A stretch of 64,000 nucleotides of DNA from Streptomyces chryseus (GCF_014650755.1 NZ_BMVO01000023.1:1-64000), one strand, 5' to 3'. Shown: positions 34,595-43,479, counted from the first letter of the stretch. The notes: generated from the letters alone by a model not told the origin. Numbers and translations: made by a program.

Positions 34595-35095
34595 TCAGTA
34601 GTAGCCGCCGCCCTCGATGTGCCCTGTGAGGGCACGGGCGTCGCGCTCGTCGCCCATGAGGCGAAGGCACTGCTCGTGAATGGCCCGTGAACTATCCGGG
34701 TGGGCCTGGATGTGGTCGGCAATGGCGGTGACGGCGCGGTGCAGACGGTCCTGCGCGTCGCGCGTCTCATAGAACGCCTCTACGGCCTCATGCACGAGCC
34801 GCCGACCGTCGATGTCGAGCCCCTCCAAGGGAGGGGACATCAGCTCCTCAAGGGGCAGCTCGAAGACGCGAGCGAAGGCCAGGGCCTCGTCAAGGTTGAT
34901 ACGGCGACGGGGGGTGCCGTTCTCGATGCGCCAGACCGCCGTCTGATTCATCTTCACGCCCGCCCTGGTTACCCGTTCCGCCAACTCGGTCGTACTCCAC
35001 CCCCTGACCTCGCGCTCCAGGGCCACGCGCGCAGCCACGTTCCCCTCGCTGTAGAGCAGCGGGACCTCGCCGCCCTCGGGCTTGTCGCCTGCCAT
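34595..35095 (-). CDS. XRE-family repressor-like protein
   Basis: A 166-residue protein. Residues 25-90 are an HTH of the Cro/CI type (WSTTELAERVTRAGVK then TAVWRIENG), and the remainder is helical. It is just upstream of, and co-oriented with, the integrase gene, with 24 bases between, so it may be co-transcribed with int and control excision. The ATG at 35095 has GGAGG upstream. Confidence 0.85.
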   Translation of the reverse strand: MAGDKPEGGEVPLLYSEGNVAARVALEREVRGWSTTELAERVTRAGVKMNQTAVWRIENGTPRRRINLDEALAFARVFELPLEELMSPPLEGLDIDGRRLVHEAVEAFYETRDAQDRLHRAVTAIADHIQAHPDSSRAIHEQCLRLMGDERDARALTGHIEGGGYY

Positions 35096-35224
35096 CGCGC
35101 CTCCATCACAACCGTTGCTATCCAAAGTGAAACATGACCTTCCCGATTTGGCTAACCGGTGATCGTCGGGTACAACCTATGCAGATCGAATCGCCGCCTA
35201 GCCGAATGGGAATGCATGTGATAC

Positions 35225-35410
35225 CTGACCACCGCCGAGGTCGCCGAGCGCTACCGCACAGCCGAAAGCACCGTCCGCTACTGGCGACAGATCAAGAAGG
35301 GTCCACGCGGCATCAAGGTCGGCAAGCGGGTGCTGTACCCGGAGGCCGAGCTGCTGCGCTATGAGAGCGCGCTGACCGAGGGCCAGGACGAGTGGGGGCT
35401 GGCGTCGTGA
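35225..35410 (+). CDS. xis: Putative excisionase (MerR-like small HTH) with unclear start
   Basis: A 61-63 residue reading frame has the excisionase pattern LTTAEVAERYRTAESTVRYW and IKVGKRVLYPEAELLRYE. It has no good start: the frame carries ATG-TGA directly in front of the Tyr codon of the motif, so initiation must be at a CTG (35225), or a base has been lost or gained near 35218-35222. It follows the repressor/integrase divergently, the usual position for Xis in actinomycete elements. Function as the directionality factor is inferred from fold and place. Confidence 0.6.
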   Translation: MTTAEVAERYRTAESTVRYWRQIKKGPRGIKVGKRVLYPEAELLRYESALTEGQDEWGLAS

Positions 35411-35558
35411 AATGCCGACAGCGCCGGATACAGCAGCGGCCCCCGGCGAACAACCGCCGAGGGCCAAGGACTCCCCAACTCATCACCCGTACGTGAACGA
35501 ACGAGTTGGTGAGGGGCCGGACCTAGCCCGTCCTGCCTCTCACCAGAGAGGAACATCT

Positions 35559-37313
35559 ATGGAGGACTCTACGTCCTCACGCGCTTCGAGTGCATCCGCC
35601 AACGCGGAAACCAGGCCCCAGGTTGTCTGGCCACCCGTGGCGGTCCCCGGGCAGGGGATGGTCCCGCGCAACGGGGACCGAGCCGAGTCACGGTCCCCTC
35701 TCCAGGGGACCGGAGACCAACCGCACCACGGCGTTGCTCCGCTGCCGCCGAAGGGCGCCGCCTGGTCCCACGATCAGGCACGGGCCACGGAGCAGATATC
35801 CGCTGACGGGGAAGAGATGCAGGCCCGCGGCGTGCGGATCGCACCACAGGATGCGGACCATGCCGGTCCGGGCGGACCAGTGCCCTCCCCGAAGGCGGAC
35901 CATCAGCCTGGCCCCGGTCCCCTGGTCCCCAATGTGGGGACCGGTCCCCAGGGCGCGGGCATTGCACCAGGGGACCGTGCGGCACGGGACCGTGGCCCCC
36001 AACGGGCTGCGGGGACCGACGGTCCCGTGGGGACCGAGCAGGTACAGAGCGGGACCGTGGTCCCGGATGACGGTTCGGGGACCGGGGACCGTGGGGGTGT
36101 GAGCGTCGAGGCGACCGGTGACGGGGCCGTGCTGCTGGATGAGCTGCGGGCGGCGATCGGCCGGTACGTAGTGCTGCCGAGTGAGGAGGCGCTGACGGCG
36201 GTAACGCTGTGGGTGGCGGCCTCCCACATCCAGCCCGCCCTGCAGCATGCGCCGCGTCTGGCGGTGGTGGGGCCGACCAAGGGGTGCGGCAAGTCCCGTG
36301 TCCTGGACGTGCTCCACGAGACCGTGCACCAGCCGATGATGACGGTGAACACCTCCCCTGCGGTGGTCTTCCGCGTCATCGGCAAGAACCCGCCGACGCT
36401 GCTGGTGGACGAGGCCGACACCATCTTCGGCCCCAAGGCGGGCGATAAGGAGGACCTGCGTGGCCTGCTGAACGCCGGGCACCAGCGCAACCGGCCCGCC
36501 TGGCGGATCTCCGGGCCGGAGCACAAGCCGACGGCGTTTCCCACCTTCGCCATGGCCGCGCTGGCCGGGATCGGCGACCTGCCCGACACGATCACGGACC
36601 GCGCGGTCGTGCTGCGCATGCAGAAGCGCAAGCCCGGCGAGCGGATCACCCCGTTCCGCTCGAGGTACTCCGTGCCTGAACTGCATGCGGTGCGCGACCG
36701 GCTGGCCGCGTGGCTGACGCCGCTGCGTGGCACGGCTGCCGGTCTGGTGCCGAAGATGCCGGTTGAGGACCGGGCTGCGGACACCTGGGAGCCGCTGGTC
36801 ATCGTCGCCGACCTGGCCGGCGGCCACTGGCCCACCAGCGCCCGCGCCGCCTGTTTGGCGATGACTCAGCACGAGGCCGTCCAGGACGAGCAGACGACCC
36901 TGAAGACGCGGCTGCTGCGTGATATCCGCCGCATCTTCGAACAGGAGGGCAACAAGGAGGCTCTGCGCTCGCAGGATCTGCTGGCCTCTCTACTGGCAGA
37001 CGCTGAATCTCCGTGGCCGGACTACGGCACCAAGGGGCTGACCGCCTTCCACCTGTCGGCGCTGCTCAAGGACTTCGGCATCCGCCCAGCGAACTATCGC
37101 TTCGAGCAGGGCCGTCAGGCCAAGGCGTACGCCCGCAATCAGTTCCTCGACGCCTGGGCCCGCTATTGCCCCGACCCCGCCCAGCCGGTCCCCGCAGTCG
37201 GGCACGAGTTCGCGCCCGTACGTCCAGCCCAGGGCAAGCCGCCCGCCCCTCCGAGCGGGTCGCTGCCCGTCGGCCCGCCCGGCGGCACCGCAGGCCCCAA
37301 GCCCGCCCGCTGA
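35559..37313 (+). CDS. DUF3631 ATPase, putative replication/helicase-like protein
   Basis: About 584 residues from the ATG at 35559, which has AGAGAGGAA five bases upstream; an in-frame ATG at 35412 lacks a ribosome site. Residues 1-190 are low-complexity and encoded by a DNA region packed with GGGACC/GGTCCC hexamers. The P-loop NTPase follows: GPTKGCGKSR near 238-247, Walker B LLVDEADTIFG, and the DUF3631 segment ending in helices (about 470-560). DUF3631 proteins are common on Streptomyces plasmids and integrative elements, where they are thought to assist replication. Confidence 0.82.
   Translation: MEDSTSSRASSASANAETRPQVVWPPVAVPGQGMVPRNGDRAESRSPLQGTGDQPHHGVAPLPPKGAAWSHDQARATEQISADGEEMQARGVRIAPQDADHAGPGGPVPSPKADHQPGPGPLVPNVGTGPQGAGIAPGDRAARDRGPQRAAGTDGPVGTEQVQSGTVVPDDGSGTGDRGGVSVEATGDGAVLLDELRAAIGRYVVLPSEEALTAVTLWVAASHIQPALQHAPRLAVVGPTKGCGKSRVLDVLHETVHQPMMTVNTSPAVVFRVIGKNPPTLLVDEADTIFGPKAGDKEDLRGLLNAGHQRNRPAWRISGPEHKPTAFPTFAMAALAGIGDLPDTITDRAVVLRMQKRKPGERITPFRSRYSVPELHAVRDRLAAWLTPLRGTAAGLVPKMPVEDRAADTWEPLVIVADLAGGHWPTSARAACLAMTQHEAVQDEQTTLKTRLLRDIRRIFEQEGNKEALRSQDLLASLLADAESPWPDYGTKGLTAFHLSALLKDFGIRPANYRFEQGRQAKAYARNQFLDAWARYCPDPAQPVPAVGHEFAPVRPAQGKPPAPPSGSLPVGPPGGTAGPKPAR
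35642..36090. repeat. Cluster of about 20 GGGACC/GGTCCC hexamers
   Basis: The hexamer and its complement recur about 20 times in 450 bases, against an expected count near one. Copies are in all three reading frames (as Val-Pro, Gly-Asp-Arg, Gly-Thr and Arg-Ser-Pro), so the repetition is at the DNA level, not from protein repeats. The cluster is inside the 5' part of the DUF3631 gene. Confidence 0.75.
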
Positions 37314-37329
37314 CCCACCTTCCCCTGGG

Positions 37330-37461
37330 TCCGTCTCAGTCCGTCCCATCCGTCCCCGCGCAGGTCAGCGCGGGGACGGACTTCCTCGCCGGGACGGAGT
37401 TATCCGTACCTGCAGCCGAGTCCGTACCTGTCCTGACCAGCAACGGGACGGATGCGACGGA
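37330..37461. repeat. Cluster of TCCGT/ACGGA motifs with a 12-bp hairpin, candidate oriT
   Basis: Nine copies of TCCGT(C/A) or its complement lie in 132 bases: starts at 37330, 37340, 37349, 37375, 37393, 37403, 37421, 37447 and 37456. A perfect inverted repeat (arms TCCGTCCCCGCG at 37349-37360 and complement at 37369-37380, loop eight bases) is at the left. It directly precedes mobC and the relaxase gene, which is where a transfer origin is expected. Assignment is by location only. Confidence 0.55.
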
Positions 37462-37500
37462 CGTGACGAAGCCCTGCCCACATGCCACCGGAGCACTACC

Positions 37501-38244
37501 ATGCACGACAACCCCACACACGAGGCCCCCTCCCGCCACGGCAAGGGCTTGATCGGCCTGGCCCGCCGAACAGCAGCAAGCTGGAGCGTTCGAGCCCCTA
37601 ACGGGGCTTCGTCCGCGCTTGCCCCCGCCCCAGGGGTGGCGGAGGTGGAGGCCGGGCGCCAGCGGGCGCCCGAGCCGGGGGAAAGGACGACCGAGCCCAA
37701 CGCCTCGTCCGTCGCCAATGCCCCCGCCACACACGACGAGCTGCCCGCCGACAGCACTGCCCCGCAGCCCGAGTCGTCTGCCCACACTGCGTCGCCCATT
37801 GAGCTGCCCTCGTGGCGTGAGCCCGACGCCCCCACGCTGCCCGCGCGGATGAACCGCAAGCGCACCACCGAGAGGCGCGACCAGGAGAAGAAGATCCGCT
37901 TCACCCCGACCGCGGTCCACACCATCGACGAGGCAGCCAAGCGCCGCCATAAGAGGTTCGCCGGGTTCGTCGGCGACGCCGCCCTCGCGGTCGCGCTCGG
38001 CAAGGCGAGCATGACCGGCAGCCCGGAAGACGACCCCAGCCGGGCACTGGTGGAAGCCGTCGAGACACACACCAAGGCGCTGAACCGGATCGGCACCAAC
38101 CTCAACCAGATCACCATGGCCATCAACAGCGGTGCCCTGCCCGACCAGGCCGAGGCCGTACTCGACCACATCGACCAAGCCGTCAAGCGCAGCTACGAGT
38201 TGATGGACAAGCTCGTGGCGGAAGGCGGCAGCCATGGTTCCTGA
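37501..38244 (+). CDS. mobC: MobC-like relaxosome protein
   Basis: A 247-residue protein. The first 115 residues are low-complexity; the rest has the MobC/ribbon-helix pattern: KKIRFTPTAVHTIDEAAKRR, a middle helix and LNRIGTNLNQITMAINSG, followed by a coiled end. Such proteins bind oriT and help the relaxase nick. The next gene begins 11 bases before this stop, so they are coupled. The ATG has GGAG nine bases upstream. Confidence 0.8.
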   Translation: MHDNPTHEAPSRHGKGLIGLARRTAASWSVRAPNGASSALAPAPGVAEVEAGRQRAPEPGERTTEPNASSVANAPATHDELPADSTAPQPESSAHTASPIELPSWREPDAPTLPARMNRKRTTERRDQEKKIRFTPTAVHTIDEAAKRRHKRFAGFVGDAALAVALGKASMTGSPEDDPSRALVEAVETHTKALNRIGTNLNQITMAINSGALPDQAEAVLDHIDQAVKRSYELMDKLVAEGGSHGS

Positions 38245-39928
38245 CGTCTCCACCGGCTCCGACACCCTCGGCCTGATCAACTACCTCTTCGGCAAGGGCC
38301 GCCGGGACGAGCACACCGACCCGCACATCGTGGCCGCCTGGGACATGGCCGGCGCACCCGACCCCGGACGCAACCCCGAAGCCACCTACACCCAGCTCGC
38401 CAAACGCCTCGACCACCACGTCGACCTGCGCACCCGCGAGCTCGGCGGGAAGAAGCCGCCGAAGCACGTATGGCACTGCCCGGTGCGCACCGCACCGGGC
38501 GACCGCTACCTGACCGACGCCGAGTGGGCCGAGGTCGCCCGCCGCGTCGTCGCCGCCACCGGCATCGCCCCCGAGGGCGACGACCAAGCGTGCCGGTGGA
38601 TCGCAGTGCGGCACGCGGACGACCACATCCACATCCTCGCCACCAGCGTCCGCGCCGACGGCCGCCGCCCCCGCACCAACCGCGACGGCTGGCGGGCACA
38701 ACAGGAGTGCCGCAAGATCGAAGCCGAGTTCGGGCTGCGCCGCCTCAAGTCCGGCGACCTGACCGCCCCGCGCACACCGACCGGGGCCGAGCGTGCCAAG
38801 GCCGAGCGCCAGGGCCAGAACGTGACGGCGCGGGAGTGGCTGCGCGAGCAGGCGTACGCGGTCGCCGCCGCCGTACGCAGCATCGATGACTACTTCACCG
38901 TCCTCACCTCGCTCGGCATCCACATCAAGCCGCGCATCGGCCCCGAGACAGGCGAGGTGACCGGCTACAGCCTGGCCGCCCCCGGCGACACCGCCCAAGG
39001 CGAACCGGTCTGGTACGGCGGCTCAAGCCTCGCCCCCGACCTGTCCATCAACCGCCTGCGTGAACGCCTCCCCGGACAGGACGTGGCCAACCGTCCACAG
39101 CATGTGGCGGACCCGACCGAAACGTGGCGCCGCGCCGAAACCGCCATCCGCCACGCCCACACCGTCCTCGACTCGAACGACGATGACGTGGCCCAAGGCC
39201 ACCTGGACGCCTTTGGCGACGCCCTGCACAACCTGGCCCTTGCCACACGCGGCCCGCACCAGGCAGAACTGCAAGCGGCGGCCCGCGCGTTCAACCGTGC
39301 CCGCCGATCGGCCACCCGGGCCGACCACCAGGCCGCCACCGCCCTGCGCGAAGCCGCCAAAGAACTCGCCTACGCCTCCCACGATCCGGGCGGTCTCGCC
39401 ATCGCGCTGATCTTCGCCGCCCTCCACCTGGCCCGTGCCGCCGCCAAATGGCATGGGCAACGCGGCCACGAACAGCAGGCCGCAGCAGCCGAGCGAACCT
39501 TCCGCCACCTACAGGCCAGCTACCATCAGACCGCCGAGCCCGTCCTGGCGGACCTCGCCCGACGCGCCCCACACGCCACAACCATCCGCCGCTTCGAACA
39601 GGACCTTTGCGCCGCCCTCCCCGACCACGCCGACCGCATCCTCGCCGACCCGGCCTGGCCAGCCCTCACCACCACCCTCGCCCGAGCCGAAACCGCCGGC
39701 CACAACCCCCGACGCCTCCTGGCCGAAGTCGGCACCGAACGCGAGCTCGACACCGCCGAGCGCCCCGCCGAGGTCCTCAACTGGCGCATCACCACCCAGC
39801 CCGACAGGCATGCACAGGCAGCACGCAGGCGAAGCAGCATCAGGGGCACATCGTCCGTGCCTGCGGCGCCACAGCGCCCGGCCACATCAGTGCCCATTAG
39901 GCCCGAAGAGCGCGGTCGGCACCGCTAA
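38234..39928 (+). CDS. mobA: MOB-type relaxase / mobilization nuclease
   Basis: A 564-residue relaxase. The metal-binding HxH is at 131-133 in ADDHIHILA, with an N-terminal motif having GLINYLFGKGR. The middle and end are helical and rich in Ala. Family members nick the transfer origin, stay attached to the DNA, and guide it to a coupling protein. No coupling protein is encoded in the element. The catalytic Tyr is not certain from sequence. Start overlaps mobC by 11 bases. Confidence 0.85.
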   Translation: MVPDVSTGSDTLGLINYLFGKGRRDEHTDPHIVAAWDMAGAPDPGRNPEATYTQLAKRLDHHVDLRTRELGGKKPPKHVWHCPVRTAPGDRYLTDAEWAEVARRVVAATGIAPEGDDQACRWIAVRHADDHIHILATSVRADGRRPRTNRDGWRAQQECRKIEAEFGLRRLKSGDLTAPRTPTGAERAKAERQGQNVTAREWLREQAYAVAAAVRSIDDYFTVLTSLGIHIKPRIGPETGEVTGYSLAAPGDTAQGEPVWYGGSSLAPDLSINRLRERLPGQDVANRPQHVADPTETWRRAETAIRHAHTVLDSNDDDVAQGHLDAFGDALHNLALATRGPHQAELQAAARAFNRARRSATRADHQAATALREAAKELAYASHDPGGLAIALIFAALHLARAAAKWHGQRGHEQQAAAAERTFRHLQASYHQTAEPVLADLARRAPHATTIRRFEQDLCAALPDHADRILADPAWPALTTTLARAETAGHNPRRLLAEVGTERELDTAERPAEVLNWRITTQPDRHAQAARRRSSIRGTSSVPAAPQRPATSVPIRPEERGRHR

Positions 39929-40060
39929 ACCAGAGCAGTTGCCCCCGCCACGCCTCGTGGTGATGGGGATTCCTGAACTCGGCCGAGATTGCTCGTCGTT
40001 CCCAAGTCTGTTGCCTCGGCCAACAACGGCTCCGTGCCGTGTCCCGGCATACTCTGGATC

Positions 40061-41074
40061 ATGATGCCTGACATGTCCTCGACCGACTCCGCTGGTGAAC
40101 CGGATACCTGGCTGCTGACGGCGGGTCGGGAAGACGACGACCGCGCCGAGCAATGGATCATGGGTGGGTACTGCGCCACGAGCTACCACGACATCGGCTA
40201 CGTCGAGCCGGCCGAGGACCCGGCGCCTTTGCGGCGTGCCTTCGAGAGCCGGTTCCCCGAAAAGAAACCCGGCACGATCACCCAGTGGACGACGCAGCTC
40301 CACGCCTTCCTGTGGAAGGTCCAGGTGGGTCACTGGATCGCCGTCCATGACCGTGCGAATGGCGTCGTCTACGTGGGCGAGGTCATCGGTGATCCCACGT
40401 ACGAGCCGTGGCACGACGACGGGTTCCCGCGCCGCCGTCGGATGCGGTGGTTCACCTACCTGAACCGTAGCGAGCTTCCGCCCAGCGCGCTCACGATGCA
40501 GGGCACCATACGGCCCATCAAGACGCACCGCGCCGAGTTCCGCGAGGCCGTCGCCGACCTCCTTGCCGAAGAGGGCGCCCTGGAGTTCCCCGTGACCGAG
40601 CAGCCGTCCCCGCCTGGCGCGACGTACCGGCGGCAGGGCGACAGACCGCCGCCGAGGGAGGCGGAGCTGAGCAGGCCGGACCCGGACCTCACCGCGGCAG
40701 GCTGGTTGGCACACGGCATCCTGCAGGACCGTCTTGCCGATGAGGCAATAGTCCGGGGCATTCACCCTCTGTCCCCGACGGGTGCGCCCGCATACGACCT
40801 TGCATGGACCGACACCGAAGGGAACTTCACCCTGGTGGAGGTCAAGTCCTTGAACGACCACAACGCCACCGCTCAGTTGCGGGCCGGCCTCGCTCAGCTC
40901 CTCGACTACGCCGACCACTTCCGCGACCGCCCCGTGCGCCGGGTGCTCTGGGTGGAGCGGGCCCCCACAGAGAAGGAACGGTGGCGACGGATCTGCGAGA
41001 ACGCCGGTGTCGTCCTCGCGTGGCCGAACGAGGAGGCACGAGTGTTTCGCCCGTTCAACGGGAGGGCGCACTGA
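40061..41074 (+). CDS. EVE-like domain fused to PD-(D/E)xK nuclease
   Basis: A 337-residue protein. Residues about 15-140 resemble the EVE/PUA-like fold (TWLLTAGRE, HAFLWKVQVGHWIAVHD, VYVGEVIGDP) which can recognise modified bases. Residues about 240-300 contain a nuclease motif: YDLAWTD followed by LVEVKSLN (Asp, then Glu-x-Lys). Together they suggest a modification-dependent restriction endonuclease (type IV-like), but activity is inferred. The ATG at 40061 lacks a clear ribosome site; a TACTCT a few bases upstream could support a leaderless message. It is the first cargo gene after the relaxase. Confidence 0.65.
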   Translation: MMPDMSSTDSAGEPDTWLLTAGREDDDRAEQWIMGGYCATSYHDIGYVEPAEDPAPLRRAFESRFPEKKPGTITQWTTQLHAFLWKVQVGHWIAVHDRANGVVYVGEVIGDPTYEPWHDDGFPRRRRMRWFTYLNRSELPPSALTMQGTIRPIKTHRAEFREAVADLLAEEGALEFPVTEQPSPPGATYRRQGDRPPPREAELSRPDPDLTAAGWLAHGILQDRLADEAIVRGIHPLSPTGAPAYDLAWTDTEGNFTLVEVKSLNDHNATAQLRAGLAQLLDYADHFRDRPVRRVLWVERAPTEKERWRRICENAGVVLAWPNEEARVFRPFNGRAH

Positions 41075-41184
41075 AGGTGGGGAGCCAGGCTGAGCAGATC
41101 TGAGGAGCCACCGAGTGCTGGGTGGGGAGTTGAGATATCGCCACCAGTGGGCGAGGGCAACTGCTCTTTTGGCACGGGTGCCCG

Positions 41185-41760
41185 TCAGGCTCCCTCGGTT
41201 CCGCTCGCAGCAGCAGGTGCGCCGGTCCGCACGGGCAGCCGCTCCATCCACGCTCGGGCCTCGGCCAAGTGTTCAGCCTGGAGCCCGATGTGGGGGTCGG
41301 GCTGGACGAGGAGGGTCGCCATGCCGCGAGTCGTGCGTTCCGCGGCCCAGGTGTGGTCGAGGCTGGTGAAGTCGTCGTCGATCCAGACGGCGGGCACGTC
41401 GCCCAGCCAAGAGTCGACGTGGTCACGCTTCCACAGGTAGCCGCCCGGGTGGCTGGTGGTGATCTGCGGGCGGGGGAGGTCAACGTACGGCAGGGGCGGG
41501 AGGCCGAGGAGCGGGCCGATGATGGTGGTGGCATCCTGCCGCCAGCTGGTGCACCAGACCGGCGTGACCAGGCCGCTACGGACGACGTCCATGAGCAGGC
41601 GGCCGTGGTCGGCGTCGAGCCAGACGGCGACGGGGTTGTCGGCGCTGCGGCCGGTGGGGACGACGTCGTGGCGAGCGTGTGTGGACGGGGTGGTCCCGTC
41701 GGCGTCAGGGAAGGGTATGAGGACGCCGTCGACGTCGAGGAGCAGGTAGGGCAGGCGCAT
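41185..41760 (-). CDS. HAD-like hydrolase domain protein
   Basis: A 191-residue protein with the HAD motif LLLDVDGVLI at the start (nucleophile Asp and acid/base Asp), a region with CTSWRQDA and a final WIDDDFTS. Such proteins dephosphorylate small molecules; a nucleotide or sugar phosphate is possible. It is last in a four-gene minus-strand set with a methyltransferase, a kinase-like protein and a hypothetical protein. GGAGG stands five to six bases before the ATG. Confidence 0.85.
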   Translation of the reverse strand: MRLPYLLLDVDGVLIPFPDADGTTPSTHARHDVVPTGRSADNPVAVWLDADHGRLLMDVVRSGLVTPVWCTSWRQDATTIIGPLLGLPPLPYVDLPRPQITTSHPGGYLWKRDHVDSWLGDVPAVWIDDDFTSLDHTWAAERTTRGMATLLVQPDPHIGLQAEHLAEARAWMERLPVRTGAPAAASGTEGA

Positions 41761-41795
41761 CGGTCCTCCAGGGTGAGCCGGGGCGAGGGCGGCTG

Positions 41796-42488
41796 TCAGA
41801 GCTTGCGGGCGCGGATCAGCAGCGTGGTGGGCCAGTGGCCCATGCGGGAGTCGTGGAACTCCTGGGCCGAGGTGAGCCAGAAGCCCGCGTTGCTGAGGTG
41901 CTTCTCCCAGCGACCCGTATCGAACTCCCAACGGGCGATGGGCAGTCGCGTGCGGTCGGGGAGAGTGACGAAGTCGCGGCGAGGCCGGTCGTCGCCGGAG
42001 GGGCTTCGGCCGCCGCGCTGCGGGTGAGGGACGGAGAAGGAGAGAATCCGACCGGGCTTGAGGTGCGCCGCGATGGCCGGCAGCAGGAGCTCTGGGGCGA
42101 CGAGTCCGACAGCGCCGAAGACGGAGTAGATCGCGTCGAACTGCTCGTCGGAGGCTTGCAGGTAGTGCAGGGCGTGGCCGGCGACGAAGGTGAGGTTGTT
42201 CAGCCGTCCGTAGTGGGAGCGGGCTCGGCGGACCTGCAGGCCGACCAGGTCGACGCCGGTGACGTGGGCGCCGTGGCGGGTGGCCAGGTGAGCGGCGTTG
42301 TGACCGGGGCCGCAGCCGAGCTCCACCACCTGCTTGCCGCGCAGGTCCGCGCCGAGACTCTCTGCACCGGGTCCTTGGCCGGGCCGAGTGGTCCACTCCA
42401 TCCGCGCGGGTACGGACAACGGTTCGGTGAGTCCGACGGCGGTGCGCTGGACGGCGTGGACGTGCCACGGGGAAGCCTGGGCGAGCAC
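41796..42488 (-). CDS. Class I SAM-dependent methyltransferase (element cargo)
   Basis: A 230-residue methyltransferase: motif I VVELGCGPGHNAAHLA, acidic motif GVDLVG, and FDAIYSVFGAVGL. The start is GTG, one base after the phosphotransferase stop, so the two are coupled. Its place in the gene set with a kinase-like and HAD protein hints at modification of a small molecule, but the substrate is unknown. Confidence 0.85.
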   Translation of the reverse strand: MLAQASPWHVHAVQRTAVGLTEPLSVPARMEWTTRPGQGPGAESLGADLRGKQVVELGCGPGHNAAHLATRHGAHVTGVDLVGLQVRRARSHYGRLNNLTFVAGHALHYLQASDEQFDAIYSVFGAVGLVAPELLLPAIAAHLKPGRILSFSVPHPQRGGRSPSGDDRPRRDFVTLPDRTRLPIARWEFDTGRWEKHLSNAGFWLTSAQEFHDSRMGHWPTTLLIRARKL

Positions 42489-42489
42489 G

Positions 42490-43404
42490 TCAGATCTCCA
42501 GGAGGTGGAGGACGTCGGTGAGGTGGCGGCGGACGGCCTTGATGTAGGCGGGGTCGGTAGCCGGGTCGTCGATCCAACGGATGGACTGCTCCATGAACCA
42601 CTCGACCGCCCACATGCGGTGCCAGCCCAGGGCCCAATTCTCGGCGGTGAGCCCGCCCCGCGGGGCGAGGGCGTCGGGGGTGCCGCCGGCGGTGACGTAC
42701 TGCTCCAAGAAGACGCGCAGACGTACGGGGTGTGGGGGCTCGATGGTGCCGTGCCAGCTGGCGAGGTCGAGCAGGCCGGGGCCAGTGAAGGCGCGGGCGA
42801 AGTCGAGCAGCCGCCAGCCGCCCTGCTGTCCGATGTGGAGGCTGGTGGGGTGGAACTCGGAGTGCACCCAGCCGAACGGCGCCAGGGTCGCTCCGGCCGA
42901 GCGGGCCTCGGCAGCCTGGTCGATCCGGTCGAGCGCGTCCTCGACGTCGTCCGTGTCCTGCCACCGCTCGGCCTTACGGAGCTGTCCGAGGTGCTCCAGT
43001 GCCCTGGCCGGCAGCATGCGCAGCCGCTCATGGTCGAGAACGGGCAGGGCGGGAGCGGTCCGGGTGCCGTGCAGGACCACGGCTGCGGCGACGCCGTCGA
43101 GGTCGTCGGCCTCGCGGACGGCGGGACCGAGGTCCTCCATGATCATGCCGAGCCAACCGTCCAGGATGGCGGAGGCATGGACCTGGGGGACGGGGACGCC
43201 GAGAGTGTGGGCCAGACGGAGGGCTTGGTCTTCGCTGTCGAACGGCTTCTTGGCGTACTTGAAGATGGCCGTGGCGCCGTCGGGGAAGGTCACGCGCTCG
43301 ACGCCGGACATGGACCACACGCGCACCTCCTCACGCGTGCCGGTGGCCTGGCCGACCACGGTGAGCAGGTTGTCCAGGAGTTCGGCGGTGGGATTCGGGC
43401 TCAT
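42490..43404 (-). CDS. Phosphotransferase (APH)-fold protein with altered catalytic motif
   Basis: A 304-residue protein of the aminoglycoside-phosphotransferase/choline-kinase fold. The nucleotide-binding strands AIFKYAKK and the second motif LLDFARAF are present. The catalytic loop reads VHSEFHPTS: the usual HxDxxxxN is changed at two key sites (Asp to Glu and Asn to Ser). It may be a weak kinase or a pseudokinase that binds its ligand. It is second in a minus-strand set, 75 bases after a hypothetical gene. Confidence 0.75.
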   Translation of the reverse strand: MSPNPTAELLDNLLTVVGQATGTREEVRVWSMSGVERVTFPDGATAIFKYAKKPFDSEDQALRLAHTLGVPVPQVHASAILDGWLGMIMEDLGPAVREADDLDGVAAAVVLHGTRTAPALPVLDHERLRMLPARALEHLGQLRKAERWQDTDDVEDALDRIDQAAEARSAGATLAPFGWVHSEFHPTSLHIGQQGGWRLLDFARAFTGPGLLDLASWHGTIEPPHPVRLRVFLEQYVTAGGTPDALAPRGGLTAENWALGWHRMWAVEWFMEQSIRWIDDPATDPAYIKAVRRHLTDVLHLLEI

Positions 43405-43479
43405 GGGGGCTCCGGTGAGGTGGAAGGCGTCCGGGGCGGGCGAGAGGTGCCAGCCCGCCCCGGAGCCTGGTCGGGTGGG

